Shown here in pieces: positions 30,822-39,034 of a DNA stretch of 39,057 bases (positions are counted from its first letter, which is position 1; every line of letters begins with the position of its first letter). The position numbers and the translations under genes are program-made. The stretch is from an uncultured Lachnospiraceae bacterium (GTDB taxonomy: Bacteria > Bacillota > Clostridia > Lachnospirales > Lachnospiraceae), in NCBI GenBank assembly GCA_900553355.1, contig USDK01000026.1:1-39057 (forward strand), given 5' to 3'. The notes below the pieces were generated by a model that was not told the DNA's origin, did no database searches, and saw nothing but the letters and a program-made list of their open reading frames with translations.

Positions 30822-32190
30822 GGTCACATATTTCTTTGTAGCATTATTCCTTGTGCTGATGGGATATATCGTTTATTTTCAGGTGACAGAGAGCCGGGAT
30901 ATTATCCGCAGCCCTTATAATGCCAGACAGGATTCCTATGCTGACCGCGTAGTCAGAGGGGATATTATTGATCGGAACGGAAACGTACTGGCTCATTCAG
31001 AGGTCCAGCCTGACGGTACGGAAGTAAGGGAATATCCTTACGGTAATGTTTTTGCCCATGTGGTGGGATACAGCGACCAGGGAAAATCAGGCCTGGAGTC
31101 GGAGATGAATTTTGAGCTTCTGACCTCAAATGCATTTTTCCTGGAAAAATTAAAAAATGAGTTTCAGGATCAGAAAAATATCGGGGATACGGTGGTGACA
31201 ACACTGGATGCCGATCTTCAGCAGGCGTCGTCAAATGCACTTGGAAACTATAAGGGTGCAGTGATTGTGCTGGAGCCCTCTACCGGAAAGATCCTTGCTA
31301 TGGTATCCAAACCCGATTTCGACCCAAATTCGGTATCAGCAAACTGGGATGCACTGAATTCGGATCCGGACAGCTCTCTTCTGAACAGGGCGACCCAGGG
31401 GCAGTATGCACCCGGATCTACATTTAAGCTGGTGACGGCACTGGAATATATGAGAGAAAATGTGGATTATGACAGTTACACCTACCAGTGTACCGGTGCG
31501 ATCGAGCAGGACGGCACGACGATCCACTGCTACAATGGGCACGTGCACGGAACAGTGAGCTTCCGGGACAGTCTGGCATATTCCTGTAACACTTCGTTTT
31601 GTAATATCGGGCTTTCGCTGGACATCGGAGGCTTCCGCGATACGGCAAAAGATCTGTTGTTTAATTCCAGCCTGCCTTCTGTACTGCCATATAGTAAAAG
31701 TAGTTTTACCTTAGACAAATCGGGAAGCGCAGCAGACCGGATGATGACAGCTATGGGACAGGGACAGACCCAGGTCAGCCCCTATCATATGGCGCTGATC
31801 ACCTCGGCCATTGCCAATGGCGGTGTGCTGATGGAACCTTATCTGGTGGATTCGGTCACAAATTATACGGGCTCAGAGATTGATAAAAACATGCCGGAGG
31901 AATATAAGACCCTTATGACATCTGGAGAGGCCGCAGCGCTGAAGGACTATATGAAAAGCGTCGTAGATTATGGAACTGCAACAGCTTTAAGCGGACAGAG
32001 CTATACGGCTGCCGGAAAAACGGGAACTGCGGAATACAGTTCCGATAAAGAAAAGGATCATTCCTGGTTTGTGGGAATGAGTAATGTGGATAATCCGGAG
32101 CTGGTCATCAGTGTGATCATCGAAAGCGCTGACGGTGCAGCCAGAGCAGTAGATGTTGCCAAGCAGGTGTTTGACGCCTATTATTATTAG
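30658..32190 (+). CDS. Class B penicillin-binding protein (D,D-transpeptidase)
   Basis: The product is a 510-residue, membrane-anchored peptidoglycan cross-linking enzyme. It has a highly basic cytosolic head (1-52), one membrane helix (about 55-75), a short pedestal, and a transpeptidase domain with the active-site motifs STFK (Ser about 253), SCN (about 308) and KTGTA (about 453). The pedestal is shorter than in FtsI or MrdA, resembling the PbpA type paired with RodA in Actinobacteria. The TTG start at 30658 has GAGGAAG upstream. An ATG at codon 27 (30736) would reduce the overlap with the SEDS gene but has no good ribosome site. The overlap of up to 164 bases implies tight coupling with its partner. 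Confidence 0.88.
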   Translation: MKERRRKGYEQREADRKQRRELEKQAMSRKDRREAEKQDRKKKKEKQRGNKEFARVTYFFVALFLVLMGYIVYFQVTESRDIIRSPYNARQDSYADRVVRGDIIDRNGNVLAHSEVQPDGTEVREYPYGNVFAHVVGYSDQGKSGLESEMNFELLTSNAFFLEKLKNEFQDQKNIGDTVVTTLDADLQQASSNALGNYKGAVIVLEPSTGKILAMVSKPDFDPNSVSANWDALNSDPDSSLLNRATQGQYAPGSTFKLVTALEYMRENVDYDSYTYQCTGAIEQDGTTIHCYNGHVHGTVSFRDSLAYSCNTSFCNIGLSLDIGGFRDTAKDLLFNSSLPSVLPYSKSSFTLDKSGSAADRMMTAMGQGQTQVSPYHMALITSAIANGGVLMEPYLVDSVTNYTGSEIDKNMPEEYKTLMTSGEAAALKDYMKSVVDYGTATALSGQSYTAAGKTGTAEYSSDKEKDHSWFVGMSNVDNPELVISVIIESADGAARAVDVAKQVFDAYYY

Positions 32191-32218
32191 AAGGACTGTC
32201 GTAAAGGAGTGGACAGAT

Positions 32219-32542
32219 ATGCAGTTTTACAGACATCTTTATTTTTCAGAAGGGCTGAAAAAAAAGAGAGGCCGGATTCTTTCCAAACTGAAAAAAGGAA
32301 AGTTTCAGCCTGATATTTATCTGATCACCCTTTCCCGGAATGAAAAGAACCAGCTGGAGATCTTTCATTCAGCTCTGCTTTGGCAGCCTGCCTTCCCACA
32401 GGAGGAGATTTTTGTAGTCGGGATTACAAAAGGTTATGAGGAAGCATTAGAACTAGTGGAAGAAATGACCAGGGAAGTGTATAATGAAACCAGGGGAGCC
32501 AATATCCGTTCCTACATATTAGAAAAAGAACAGGAAGAATAA
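32219..32542 (+). CDS. Unknown 107-residue protein
   Basis: I do not recognise this family. The product is a soluble alpha/beta-looking protein with a basic N-terminal third (EGLKKKRGRILSKLKKGKF), a central hydrophobic strand pair (DIYLITLS and EIFVVGI) and an acidic C-terminal helix ending in EKEQEE. The ATG at 32219 has AAAGGAG nine bases upstream and is preferred over the reading from 32153, which would overlap the PBP gene. It is 28 bases after the PBP and one base before the DUF2953 gene, so it is likely co-transcribed and connected with the envelope or sporulation. Confidence 0.75.
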   Translation: MQFYRHLYFSEGLKKKRGRILSKLKKGKFQPDIYLITLSRNEKNQLEIFHSALLWQPAFPQEEIFVVGITKGYEEALELVEEMTREVYNETRGANIRSYILEKEQEE

Positions 32543-32543
32543 G

Positions 32544-33533
32544 ATGCTGCAGATTCTATTGTTAATATTGAAGATCATCGGAATTATAATCGCCGTGATA
32601 CTGGGGATACTGGTATTACTGGTGTGTATCATCCTGTGTGTTCCCATCCGGTATCAGGCAGAGGCTGGATCTGACGGCACCATAGAGGGAATCCATGGGA
32701 AGATAAGGGTCACATGGCTGTTATATCTGGTTTCTTTGTTGGCAGTTTATGAAAATCGAAAGATGCGCTGTCACATCCGCATTGCATGGAAACGGATCAG
32801 CCAGGAAAATGAGATGGAAGAGAAGGTGGATACAGATGAAACGGATCAGGAGAGTGGATTGGAAAAAGAAGAGAAGGCAGCTGCAGAAGTGGAAAAAACA
32901 GTGGAAGAGCGTGAGAAAGTATCTGAAGAAGTTAAGGAACAACCCCAGATACCGCAGGCAGTGGAAAAGGAGCGCAAAGAAAGCGAAAAAGCTGTGGAAG
33001 AAGGCAAGACCAGTGTTGTCCCGCAGGATGAAGGAGATGCAAAGGACAATGAAGCTGATCAGAAAGAAGGGCCGTCGTTATTTCAGACAGTAAGCGGACG
33101 GATTCGGGGATTTTTCAAAAAGATCAAATATACATTTGAAAAGTTGTGTGGTAAAATAAAGATATTGTCAGAGAAAAAAGAAAAGGTCGAAGATTTCATC
33201 ACTGACGAAGTACACAAGAATGCATTCCGGAAGGTAAAAAAAGAAGGCCTTACACTTCTTTCCCATATTCTACCTAAGAAGGTAAAAGGCAGGGTTCATT
33301 ATGGATTTGAAGATCCCTGCCGGACCGGACAGGTTCTGGCCGGACTTTCGGTGGTGTATCCGTGGATTGGAGAATCGCTTCTGGTGGATCCCGATTTTGA
33401 AAAAAGAGTGCTGGAAGGGGAACTTTGTGTCAGAGGGAGGATCAGACTGGTCCACATTGCACTTGCGGCCTTGCGTCTTTTCTGGAGCAAAGATGTGAGA
33501 GTGACTTATCGTCATATCAGAAGTTTTAAATGA
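32544..33533 (+). CDS. DUF2953 domain-containing protein (YtfI-like)
   Basis: The product has 329 residues. A strong N-terminal membrane helix (about 5-32) and a first conserved part (about 33-85) are followed by a low-complexity Glu/Lys-rich insert (about 92-180), and then by the second conserved part, which contains KVKGRVHYGFEDPCRTGQ. The family is named after Bacillus YtfI, whose gene precedes ytfJ (gerW), and the same order occurs here. The function is unknown but linked to sporulation by context. The ATG starts one base after the previous stop codon. The long charged insert is the odd feature, and coiled-coil or disordered structure is expected there. Confidence 0.85.
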   Translation: MLQILLLILKIIGIIIAVILGILVLLVCIILCVPIRYQAEAGSDGTIEGIHGKIRVTWLLYLVSLLAVYENRKMRCHIRIAWKRISQENEMEEKVDTDETDQESGLEKEEKAAAEVEKTVEEREKVSEEVKEQPQIPQAVEKERKESEKAVEEGKTSVVPQDEGDAKDNEADQKEGPSLFQTVSGRIRGFFKKIKYTFEKLCGKIKILSEKKEKVEDFITDEVHKNAFRKVKKEGLTLLSHILPKKVKGRVHYGFEDPCRTGQVLAGLSVVYPWIGESLLVDPDFEKRVLEGELCVRGRIRLVHIALAALRLFWSKDVRVTYRHIRSFK

Positions 33534-33551
33534 TAGAGGAGGATGTAAAAG

Positions 33552-33941
33552 ATGGCAGACAATAATTTTAAAGGAACGGTGGAAGCTTTATTTCACGGGA
33601 TGGACGGTGTGGTCTCATCAAAGACGGTTGTAGGAGAAGCGATCCACATCGATGACACGATCATTCTTCCTCTGGTGGATGTATCTTTTGCCGTAGGAGC
33701 CGGTGCCTTTAATGCGGAGAAAAAGGAGAGGGGCGCCGGGGGAATTGGCGGAAAGATGACTCCGTGTGCGGTTCTTGTCATTCAGAACGGACATACCAGA
33801 CTGGTTAATATCAAGAATCAGGATACGATCACCAAGATCCTGGATATGGTTCCGGATGTGATTGATAAATTTACCGGGGACAAGGACGAGAAAATGACAG
33901 AAGAAGATGTGATGGATATCCTGGATGACGCAGACATATAA
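33552..33941 (+). CDS. gerW: GerW family sporulation protein (YtfJ)
   Basis: The 129-residue protein is of the GerW/YtfJ family, which is needed for normal spore germination in Bacillus. Conserved stretches are VVGEAIHIDDTIILPLVDVSF near 26-46 and the glycine-rich GAGGIGGKMTPCAVLVI near 61-77. The ATG has AGAGGAGG upstream, and the gene is 18 bases after the DUF2953 gene. Together they form a sporulation pair. Confidence 0.92.
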   Translation: MADNNFKGTVEALFHGMDGVVSSKTVVGEAIHIDDTIILPLVDVSFAVGAGAFNAEKKERGAGGIGGKMTPCAVLVIQNGHTRLVNIKNQDTITKILDMVPDVIDKFTGDKDEKMTEEDVMDILDDADI

Positions 33942-33967
33942 TATAAAAAAATGCCGGGGGCATGAAG

Positions 33968-34105
33968 ATGAAGCGCGTGGTCGGATTTGCTCTGTTCTGG
34001 GTGGCAGTGGGGATTATCCTTGCCCTGGTCCTGCCTAATACTTTTGTGGAAGTGCTGTGTATTATATTATGCATTCTGGCTGGGTACAATCTGTTCTTTT
34101 GTTAA
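33968..34105 (+). CDS. Small two-helix membrane protein (45 residues)
   Basis: This short open frame encodes a hydrophobic peptide that starts MKRVVGFALFWVAVGIILAL and ends AGYNLFFC, with two predicted membrane segments at about 4-22 and 26-42. GGGGG lies about seven bases before the ATG at 33968, and another in-frame ATG is at 33962. It follows gerW by 26 bases. The composition and context suggest a real small sporulation or envelope protein, and I recall similar peptides next to gerW in other Clostridia. The function is unknown. Confidence 0.65.
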   Translation: MKRVVGFALFWVAVGIILALVLPNTFVEVLCIILCILAGYNLFFC

Positions 34106-34119
34106 TTTGAAAATAATGC

Positions 34120-34148
34120 TTGCTTTTGCAGGACATATCTGTTAGAAT
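34120..34148 (+). promoter_or_regulatory. Predicted sigma-A promoter of rpmB
   Basis: TTGCTT (34120-34125) and TAGAAT (34143-34148) are 17 bases apart, giving a leader of about 50 bases with an AGGAGG site before rpmB. Confidence 0.7.
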
Positions 34149-34203
34149 ACTATTGTTGTGAGTCTGGAGAACAGATGATTACGGAGTGTTAGGAGGTGCA
34201 GTC

Positions 34204-34392
34204 ATGGCAAAATGTGCTATTTGTGAAAAGGGTGCTCACTTTGGAAACAACGTCAGCCACTCTCATAGAAAAACACCAAAGATGTGGAAATCAAATGTAA
34301 AGTCAGTTCGTGTAAAGACGGAAAACGGTGGTACAAAGAAGATGTATGTTTGTACTTCTTGCCTGAAATCCGGAAAAGTAGAGCGTGCTTAG
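34204..34392 (+). CDS. rpmB: 50S ribosomal protein L28
   Basis: The product is a 62-residue basic ribosomal protein. It has CAIC at 4-7 and CTSC near 51-54, so it is the zinc-binding form. The ATG at 34204 follows AGGAGG by eight bases. The longer reading from 34186 has no such site and adds six unrelated residues. It has its own promoter and terminator. The order rpmB, asp23-like, DAK2, recG matches the rpmB-yloU-yloV-recG neighbourhood of Bacillus. Confidence 0.96.
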   Translation: MAKCAICEKGAHFGNNVSHSHRKTPKMWKSNVKSVRVKTENGGTKKMYVCTSCLKSGKVERA

Positions 34393-34408
34393 TTTAACGA
34401 GATAAAAG

Positions 34409-34439
34409 TCCAGGTTCTGTTTAGGGCCTGGATTTTTTT
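34409..34439 (+). terminator. Rho-independent terminator after rpmB
   Basis: TCCAGG and CCTGGA pair around a 12-base loop, with extra inner pairing possible, and are followed by seven T. It lies 17 bases past the rpmB stop codon. Confidence 0.88.
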
Positions 34440-34474
34440 GGCGCAGCCGGATATTATTTTTGGCGTAGTCTATA

Positions 34475-34503
34475 TTGTAAAACATGGGGAAAAAGAGTAT
34501 AAT
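34475..34503 (+). promoter_or_regulatory. Predicted sigma-A promoter of the asp23-fakA operon
   Basis: TTGTAA (34475-34480) and TATAAT (34498-34503) are 17 bases apart, in the gap after the rpmB terminator. The leader would be about 45 bases. Confidence 0.8.
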
Positions 34504-34554
34504 AATTTTAATTATGTTTTATGTGTATAGACATGGAAAGTGGAGGTTTGAAAT

Positions 34555-34914
34555 ATGAAAGGATGCATGAGTACGGATCTGGGTATCATAACAATTGACC
34601 AGGAAGTGATCGCAAAATATGCAGGCACTGTTGCAGTGGAATGCTTTGGGATCGTCGGAATGGCTGCAGTCAATATGAAGGACGGGCTGGTTCATCTGCT
34701 GAAAAAGGAGAGCCTGACCAAGGGGATTCAGGTGGGGATATCTGATGAGAATCATATCACGATCGACTTCCACATAATCGTTGCCTATGGCGTCAGCATC
34801 TCGGCAGTTACAGATAATCTGATCAGTAACGTCAAATACCGGGTGGAAGAGTTTTCCGGAATGCCGGTGGACAAGATCAATATCTACATTGAAGGCGTCA
34901 GAGTCATCGATTAG
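34555..34914 (+). CDS. Asp23/Gls24 family protein (YloU-like)
   Basis: The 119-residue protein is of the Asp23/Gls24 family, typically membrane-associated or envelope-stress-related. The stretch GIITIDQEVIAKYAGTVAVECFGIVGMA near 10-37 and the C-terminal VKYRVEEFSGMPVDKINIYIEGVRVID are family-typical. The ATG follows GGAGG by nine bases. It is followed 19 bases later by the DAK2 gene, the conserved yloU-yloV order. Confidence 0.9.
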   Translation: MKGCMSTDLGIITIDQEVIAKYAGTVAVECFGIVGMAAVNMKDGLVHLLKKESLTKGIQVGISDENHITIDFHIIVAYGVSISAVTDNLISNVKYRVEEFSGMPVDKINIYIEGVRVID

Positions 34915-34933
34915 TTAAGGAGGAACATAAGAA

Positions 34934-36571
34934 GTGGCTACGAAAACTATAAATGCAGATATGCTTGCCAGAATGTTTCTGGCGGGCGCTCAGAATATTG
35001 AAGCAAGAAAAGAGATTATCAATGAATTAAATGTATTTCCTGTACCGGACGGCGATACGGGGACAAATATGTCTCTGACGATCATGTCTGCTGCAAAAGA
35101 GGTGATGGCTCTTCCGGACCGGAATATGAAAGATCTTGCCAAGGCAATCTCTTCCGGGTCTCTCCGCGGAGCCCGTGGAAATTCAGGAGTTATTCTCTCA
35201 CAGCTGCTGAGAGGATTTACGAAGGCGATCCGGGAGGAAAAGGAGATTGATGCGGTGATTCTTGCGGCGGCATGTCAGAGGGCAAGAGATACTGCCTATA
35301 AGGCTGTCATGAAGCCGAAGGAGGGAACCATTCTTACAGTGGCCAGTGGAATTGCGAATAAGGCTGCGGAAATGGCGGAAGAGACGGATGATCTGGAGGT
35401 CTTTATCCCGGCGGTAATCGAGCATGCAGAGGAGGTTCTGGCCAAGACGCCGGACATGCTTCCGGTTCTGAAGGAAGCAGGCGTTGTGGACTCCGGAGGT
35501 CAGGGATTGATCGAGGTGATCAAAGGTGCATATGCTGCGTTCCAGGGAAAAGAGATCGACTTAAGCGCTATTGCTCCCGGAGAGGGAAGCCGGGTTACCA
35601 AGGTTGATGCCCAGGAGACGGCGGATATCAAATTTGGATATTGTACAGAATTTATCATCCTGACAGAAAAGGAATTTACAGAGCAGGATGAACATGAATT
35701 TAAGGAATATCTGTCCTCCATCGGAGATTCCATTGTTTGTGTGGCAGATGATGATGTGGTAAAAGTACATGTACACACCAATGATCCCGGTCTTGCGATC
35801 CAGAAGGGGCTGACATATGGACAGCTTTCCCGGATGAAGATCGACAATATGAGGGAAGAGCACCAGGAAAAGCTGATCCGGGACGCGCAGAAGGCAGAGG
35901 CCGAACCTCGCAAACCGATGGGATTTATTACCGTTTCGATTGGAGAGGGATTAAACGAGATCTTTAAAGAGCTTGGAGCTGATTATATTATTGAAGGCGG
36001 ACAGACCATGAATCCGAGTACGGAGGATATGCTTAATGCCATCGATCAGGTGAATGCAGATACTGTATTTATCCTCCCCAATAACAAAAATATCGTGCTG
36101 GCGGCAAACCAGGCGAAGGCTCTGGTAAAAGATAAGGAAATCATTGTGATTCCCACAAAGACGGTTCCTCAGGGGATTACGGCAATCATCAGCTTTATGC
36201 CGGACGCAGACGCAGCCGCTAATGAGGAAGCGATGCAGGAGGCCATCCAGAATGTAAAGACTGGCCAGGTGACCTACGCAGTCCGGGATACACATGTGGA
36301 TGACAAAGAGATCCATGAAGGAGACATCATGGGAATCGGTGATAAAGGAATCCTGGCGGTAGGTACGGAAGTAGAGGCTACCGCAAAAGAGATGCTGGCT
36401 CAGCTGGTGGATGAAGATTCTGAGCTGATCAGCCTGTATTACGGTGAAGAGGTATCAGAGGAAGAGGCGCAGAAGTTTACCAAAGAGGTAGAAGAGCTTT
36501 ATCCGGATGTGGATGTAGATGCACATTTTGGGGGACAGCCCATTTACTATTACGTGATGGCGGTTGAGTAA
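34934..36571 (+). CDS. fakA: DAK2 domain protein, fatty acid kinase FakA-like (YloV)
   Basis: The product has 545 residues. The N-terminal DAK2 ATP-binding domain (about 5-200) carries the Mg-binding aspartates in VPDGDTGTNMS at 37-47 and the GARGNSGVILSQLLRG loop near 80-95. A middle domain and a C-terminal EDD-like domain follow. In Gram-positive bacteria FakA phosphorylates fatty acids held by FakB (DegV) proteins to feed phospholipid synthesis. No fakB is in the window. The GTG start follows AGGAGGAAC. The domain order and length (about 550) match YloV/FakA well. Confidence 0.9.
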   Translation: MATKTINADMLARMFLAGAQNIEARKEIINELNVFPVPDGDTGTNMSLTIMSAAKEVMALPDRNMKDLAKAISSGSLRGARGNSGVILSQLLRGFTKAIREEKEIDAVILAAACQRARDTAYKAVMKPKEGTILTVASGIANKAAEMAEETDDLEVFIPAVIEHAEEVLAKTPDMLPVLKEAGVVDSGGQGLIEVIKGAYAAFQGKEIDLSAIAPGEGSRVTKVDAQETADIKFGYCTEFIILTEKEFTEQDEHEFKEYLSSIGDSIVCVADDDVVKVHVHTNDPGLAIQKGLTYGQLSRMKIDNMREEHQEKLIRDAQKAEAEPRKPMGFITVSIGEGLNEIFKELGADYIIEGGQTMNPSTEDMLNAIDQVNADTVFILPNNKNIVLAANQAKALVKDKEIIVIPTKTVPQGITAIISFMPDADAAANEEAMQEAIQNVKTGQVTYAVRDTHVDDKEIHEGDIMGIGDKGILAVGTEVEATAKEMLAQLVDEDSELISLYYGEEVSEEEAQKFTKEVEELYPDVDVDAHFGGQPIYYYVMAVE

Positions 36572-36610
36572 GCGTTCCCTGCTGTGTATGCTGATAGAAT
36601 AAAAAAGTGG

Positions 36611-36637
36611 AAAGGGCGGAGGATTCCGCCCTTTTGT
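36611..36637 (+). terminator. Rho-independent terminator after fakA
   Basis: AAGGGCGGA and TCCGCCCTT pair perfectly over nine bases around GGAT, followed by TTG. The GC-rich stem and short U-run fit a terminator 40 bases past the stop codon. No strong promoter for recG is visible in the 34 bases that follow, so read-through may supply recG. Confidence 0.8.
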
Positions 36638-36671
36638 TGTAATATGAGAAAAGGATGATGGCAGGACGAGT

Positions 36672-38702
36672 ATGATTGAACAGACAAGTATAGCGGAATT
36701 AAAAGGAATCGGCGAGAAGACGCAGAAGCTGTTTGCGAAAATCGGTATCGAGACGGTGGGAGATCTGATCCGGTATTACCCCAGAGGGTATGATGTATAT
36801 GAGGAGGCGGTACCCATCGGGGAAGTGGAAGAAGGAAAGGTCCAGACCGTGACAGGGGCGGTCTTTGGAAGAGTCCAGGTGTCCGGAAGCAGAAAACTTC
36901 AGGTGACGACGCTGATGCTGAAGGATCTGACTGGTACACTGAAAGTAGTCTGGTTCCGGATGCCTTTCCTCAGGAATACCTTTGCAAAAGGTGGCGTAGT
37001 TACGCTCCGGGGAAGAGTTGTCCGGCGTGGGAAGGTACTGACCATGGAGCATCCGGAGATTTTCTATCCCAGCGAGAAATATGAGGAAAAGAAAGATACG
37101 CTTCAGCCAGTCTATGGACTGACCAGCGGACTGACCAATCATATGATTGCAAAGACAGTCCAGCAGGCCCTTGCCGGTCTGAATCTGAAAAAAGAGACGC
37201 TTCCTGAAGAGATACGGCTTAAGTTTGGCCTGGCAGAGCTTAATTTTGCACTGAGAGGCATTCATTTTCCGGAGGATAAGCAGGTGTTTTATCAGGCGAG
37301 GGAGAGGCTTGTATTCGATGAATTCCTGGAGTTTATCCTGGCGCTTCGGAAGCTGCGCAGTAAAAATGAGCGGTTTGCAAATGAATATGTGATCCCTGAC
37401 TGTCCCCGGGTAGAACAGCTGATCCGGGAGCTCCCTTATGAGCTGACAAAGGCGCAGCAGAAGGTCTGGAAGGAGATTGCGCGGGATATGGCATCCGATA
37501 CGGTCATGTCACGCCTGGTACAGGGAGACGTGGGATCTGGCAAGACGATTGTGGCGGTTCTGGCTCTTTTGTCGACAGCGCTTAACGGAATGCAGGCGGC
37601 AATGATGGCGCCGACAGAAGTGCTGGCAAGGCAGCATTATGCTACGATTACCCGGATGCTTGAGGAATATCAGATTCCGGTAAGGGCAGAACTCCTCACC
37701 GGGTCCATGACGACAAAGGAAAAGCGCAGGGCCTATGACCGGATCGAGTGCGGCTATGCAAAGATTATCGTAGGGACCCATGCGCTGATCCAGGATGCAG
37801 TCAATTATGACAACCTGGCGCTGGTAGTAACGGATGAGCAGCACAGGTTCGGAGTCAGACAGAGGGAGGCTTTTGCAAAGAAGGGCGGTGTGCCGCATGT
37901 GCTTGTTATGAGCGCCACGCCGATTCCCAGAACACTTGCCATTATTTTATATGGGGATCTGGATATTTCTGTGATCGATGAACTGCCGGCAAACAGGATG
38001 CCTGTCAAAAATTGTGTAGTGGATACCGGATACCGGGCCACGGCTTATGCTTTTATGAAAAAGCAGATTGCCGAAGGGCGGCAGTGCTATATTATCTGCC
38101 CCATGGTAGAAGAAAGCGAGAATCTGGAAGCGGAAAATGTAATGGATTATTCTGCCGCTTTGCAGGAAGAGATGGGAGACGGTATTGTGGTGTCCTGTCT
38201 GCACGGACGGATGAAGCAGACACAGAAGGATGAGATCATGGAACGTTTTGCAAAAAACGAGATTCAGATTCTGGTGTCCACCACGGTGATCGAGGTGGGA
38301 ATCGATGTGCCGAACGCCACCGTCATGATGATCGAAAATGCCGAACGGTTCGGCCTGGCACAGCTTCACCAGCTTCGCGGCCGGGTGGGAAGAGGAAAGT
38401 ATCAGTCCTACTGTATCTTTATGACCGCTTCCAGGGCAAAGGAGACAAAGGAACGGCTGGATATTTTAAATCATTCCAATGATGGATTTAAAATAGCAAA
38501 TGAAGATCTGAAACTGCGGGGACCGGGAGATCTTTTCGGTATCCGCCAGAGTGGTCTGATGAACTTCCGGCTGGGAGACATCTATCAGGATGCAAAGGTC
38601 CTGCGGAAAGCCAATGAGGCTGCAGATATCCTGGTTCGCGAAAACAGCAGCTGGCTGAAAAAAATTCCAGATTATGAATCAACTGCCAGTGTAATAATCT
38701 AA
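36672..38702 (+). CDS. recG: ATP-dependent DNA helicase RecG
   Basis: This 676-residue superfamily 2 helicase remodels stalled replication forks and Holliday junctions. The N-terminal wedge/OB-fold domain spans about 55-200. Helicase domain 1 has Walker A GDVGSGKT (about 283-290), the DEQH box (about 387) and SATPIPRT. Helicase domain 2 has STTVIEVGIDVPNAT and LRGRVGRG. Length and motifs are normal. The ATG at 36672 has only a modest AGGA site six bases upstream. A seven-codon frame starting at 36655 ends with a TGA overlapping this ATG. Confidence 0.96.
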   Translation: MIEQTSIAELKGIGEKTQKLFAKIGIETVGDLIRYYPRGYDVYEEAVPIGEVEEGKVQTVTGAVFGRVQVSGSRKLQVTTLMLKDLTGTLKVVWFRMPFLRNTFAKGGVVTLRGRVVRRGKVLTMEHPEIFYPSEKYEEKKDTLQPVYGLTSGLTNHMIAKTVQQALAGLNLKKETLPEEIRLKFGLAELNFALRGIHFPEDKQVFYQARERLVFDEFLEFILALRKLRSKNERFANEYVIPDCPRVEQLIRELPYELTKAQQKVWKEIARDMASDTVMSRLVQGDVGSGKTIVAVLALLSTALNGMQAAMMAPTEVLARQHYATITRMLEEYQIPVRAELLTGSMTTKEKRRAYDRIECGYAKIIVGTHALIQDAVNYDNLALVVTDEQHRFGVRQREAFAKKGGVPHVLVMSATPIPRTLAIILYGDLDISVIDELPANRMPVKNCVVDTGYRATAYAFMKKQIAEGRQCYIICPMVEESENLEAENVMDYSAALQEEMGDGIVVSCLHGRMKQTQKDEIMERFAKNEIQILVSTTVIEVGIDVPNATVMMIENAERFGLAQLHQLRGRVGRGKYQSYCIFMTASRAKETKERLDILNHSNDGFKIANEDLKLRGPGDLFGIRQSGLMNFRLGDIYQDAKVLRKANEAADILVRENSSWLKKIPDYESTASVII

Positions 38703-38718
38703 ATCCTCCATATACTAT
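38690..38718 (+). promoter_or_regulatory. Candidate forespore-type (sigma-G-like) promoter of the SASP gene
   Basis: TGTAATA (38690-38696) lies about 16 bases upstream of CATATACTA (38709-38717), which partly fits the sigma-G -10 pattern CATAnTA. No good sigma-A promoter is seen. Expression late in sporulation is expected for this gene family, but the match is imperfect. Confidence 0.35.
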
Positions 38719-38768
38719 GGTTGTAACAAAACAGAAGTTACAAAGTTACGAAAAGGAGGAGTATAACA

Positions 38769-38975
38769 ATGACAAATCGTTCATCAAACAGAGCAGCAGT
38801 GCCTGAAGCAAAAGGCGCATTAGACAAGTTTAAATATGAGGTGGCAAACGAGCTGGGAGTACCGCTTACAGAGGGATATAACGGAGATCTGACATCCAGA
38901 CAGAACGGTTCCGTCGGCGGCTATATGGTCAAGAAGATGATCGAGCAGCAGGAAAAACAGATGGCCGGAAAATAA
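38769..38975 (+). CDS. Alpha/beta-type small acid-soluble spore protein
   Basis: The 68-residue DNA-binding spore protein coats and protects DNA in dormant spores. Family sequence features are ALDKFKYEVANELGVPL near 17-33, which includes the GPR protease recognition region, and the C-terminal GYNGDLTSRQNGSVGGYMVKKMI near 37-59. The ATG has AAAAGGAGGAG eight bases upstream. It stands alone after recG with a possible sporulation promoter. It is strong evidence for a spore-forming host. Confidence 0.95.
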   Translation: MTNRSSNRAAVPEAKGALDKFKYEVANELGVPLTEGYNGDLTSRQNGSVGGYMVKKMIEQQEKQMAGK

Positions 38976-39000
38976 TGTAAAAATTGTGAAAAAACTGTGA

Positions 39001-39034
39001 ACGGGGACGTACACTTTTGTGGTGTGCTCCCCGT
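39001..39034. terminator. Hairpin after the SASP gene
   Basis: ACGGGGA and TCCCCGT pair as an outer stem with inner ACAC/GTGT pairing. On the plus strand no U-run follows. On the minus strand the exit has TTTTTT, so it may also end a gene that enters from beyond the window. Confidence 0.6.
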
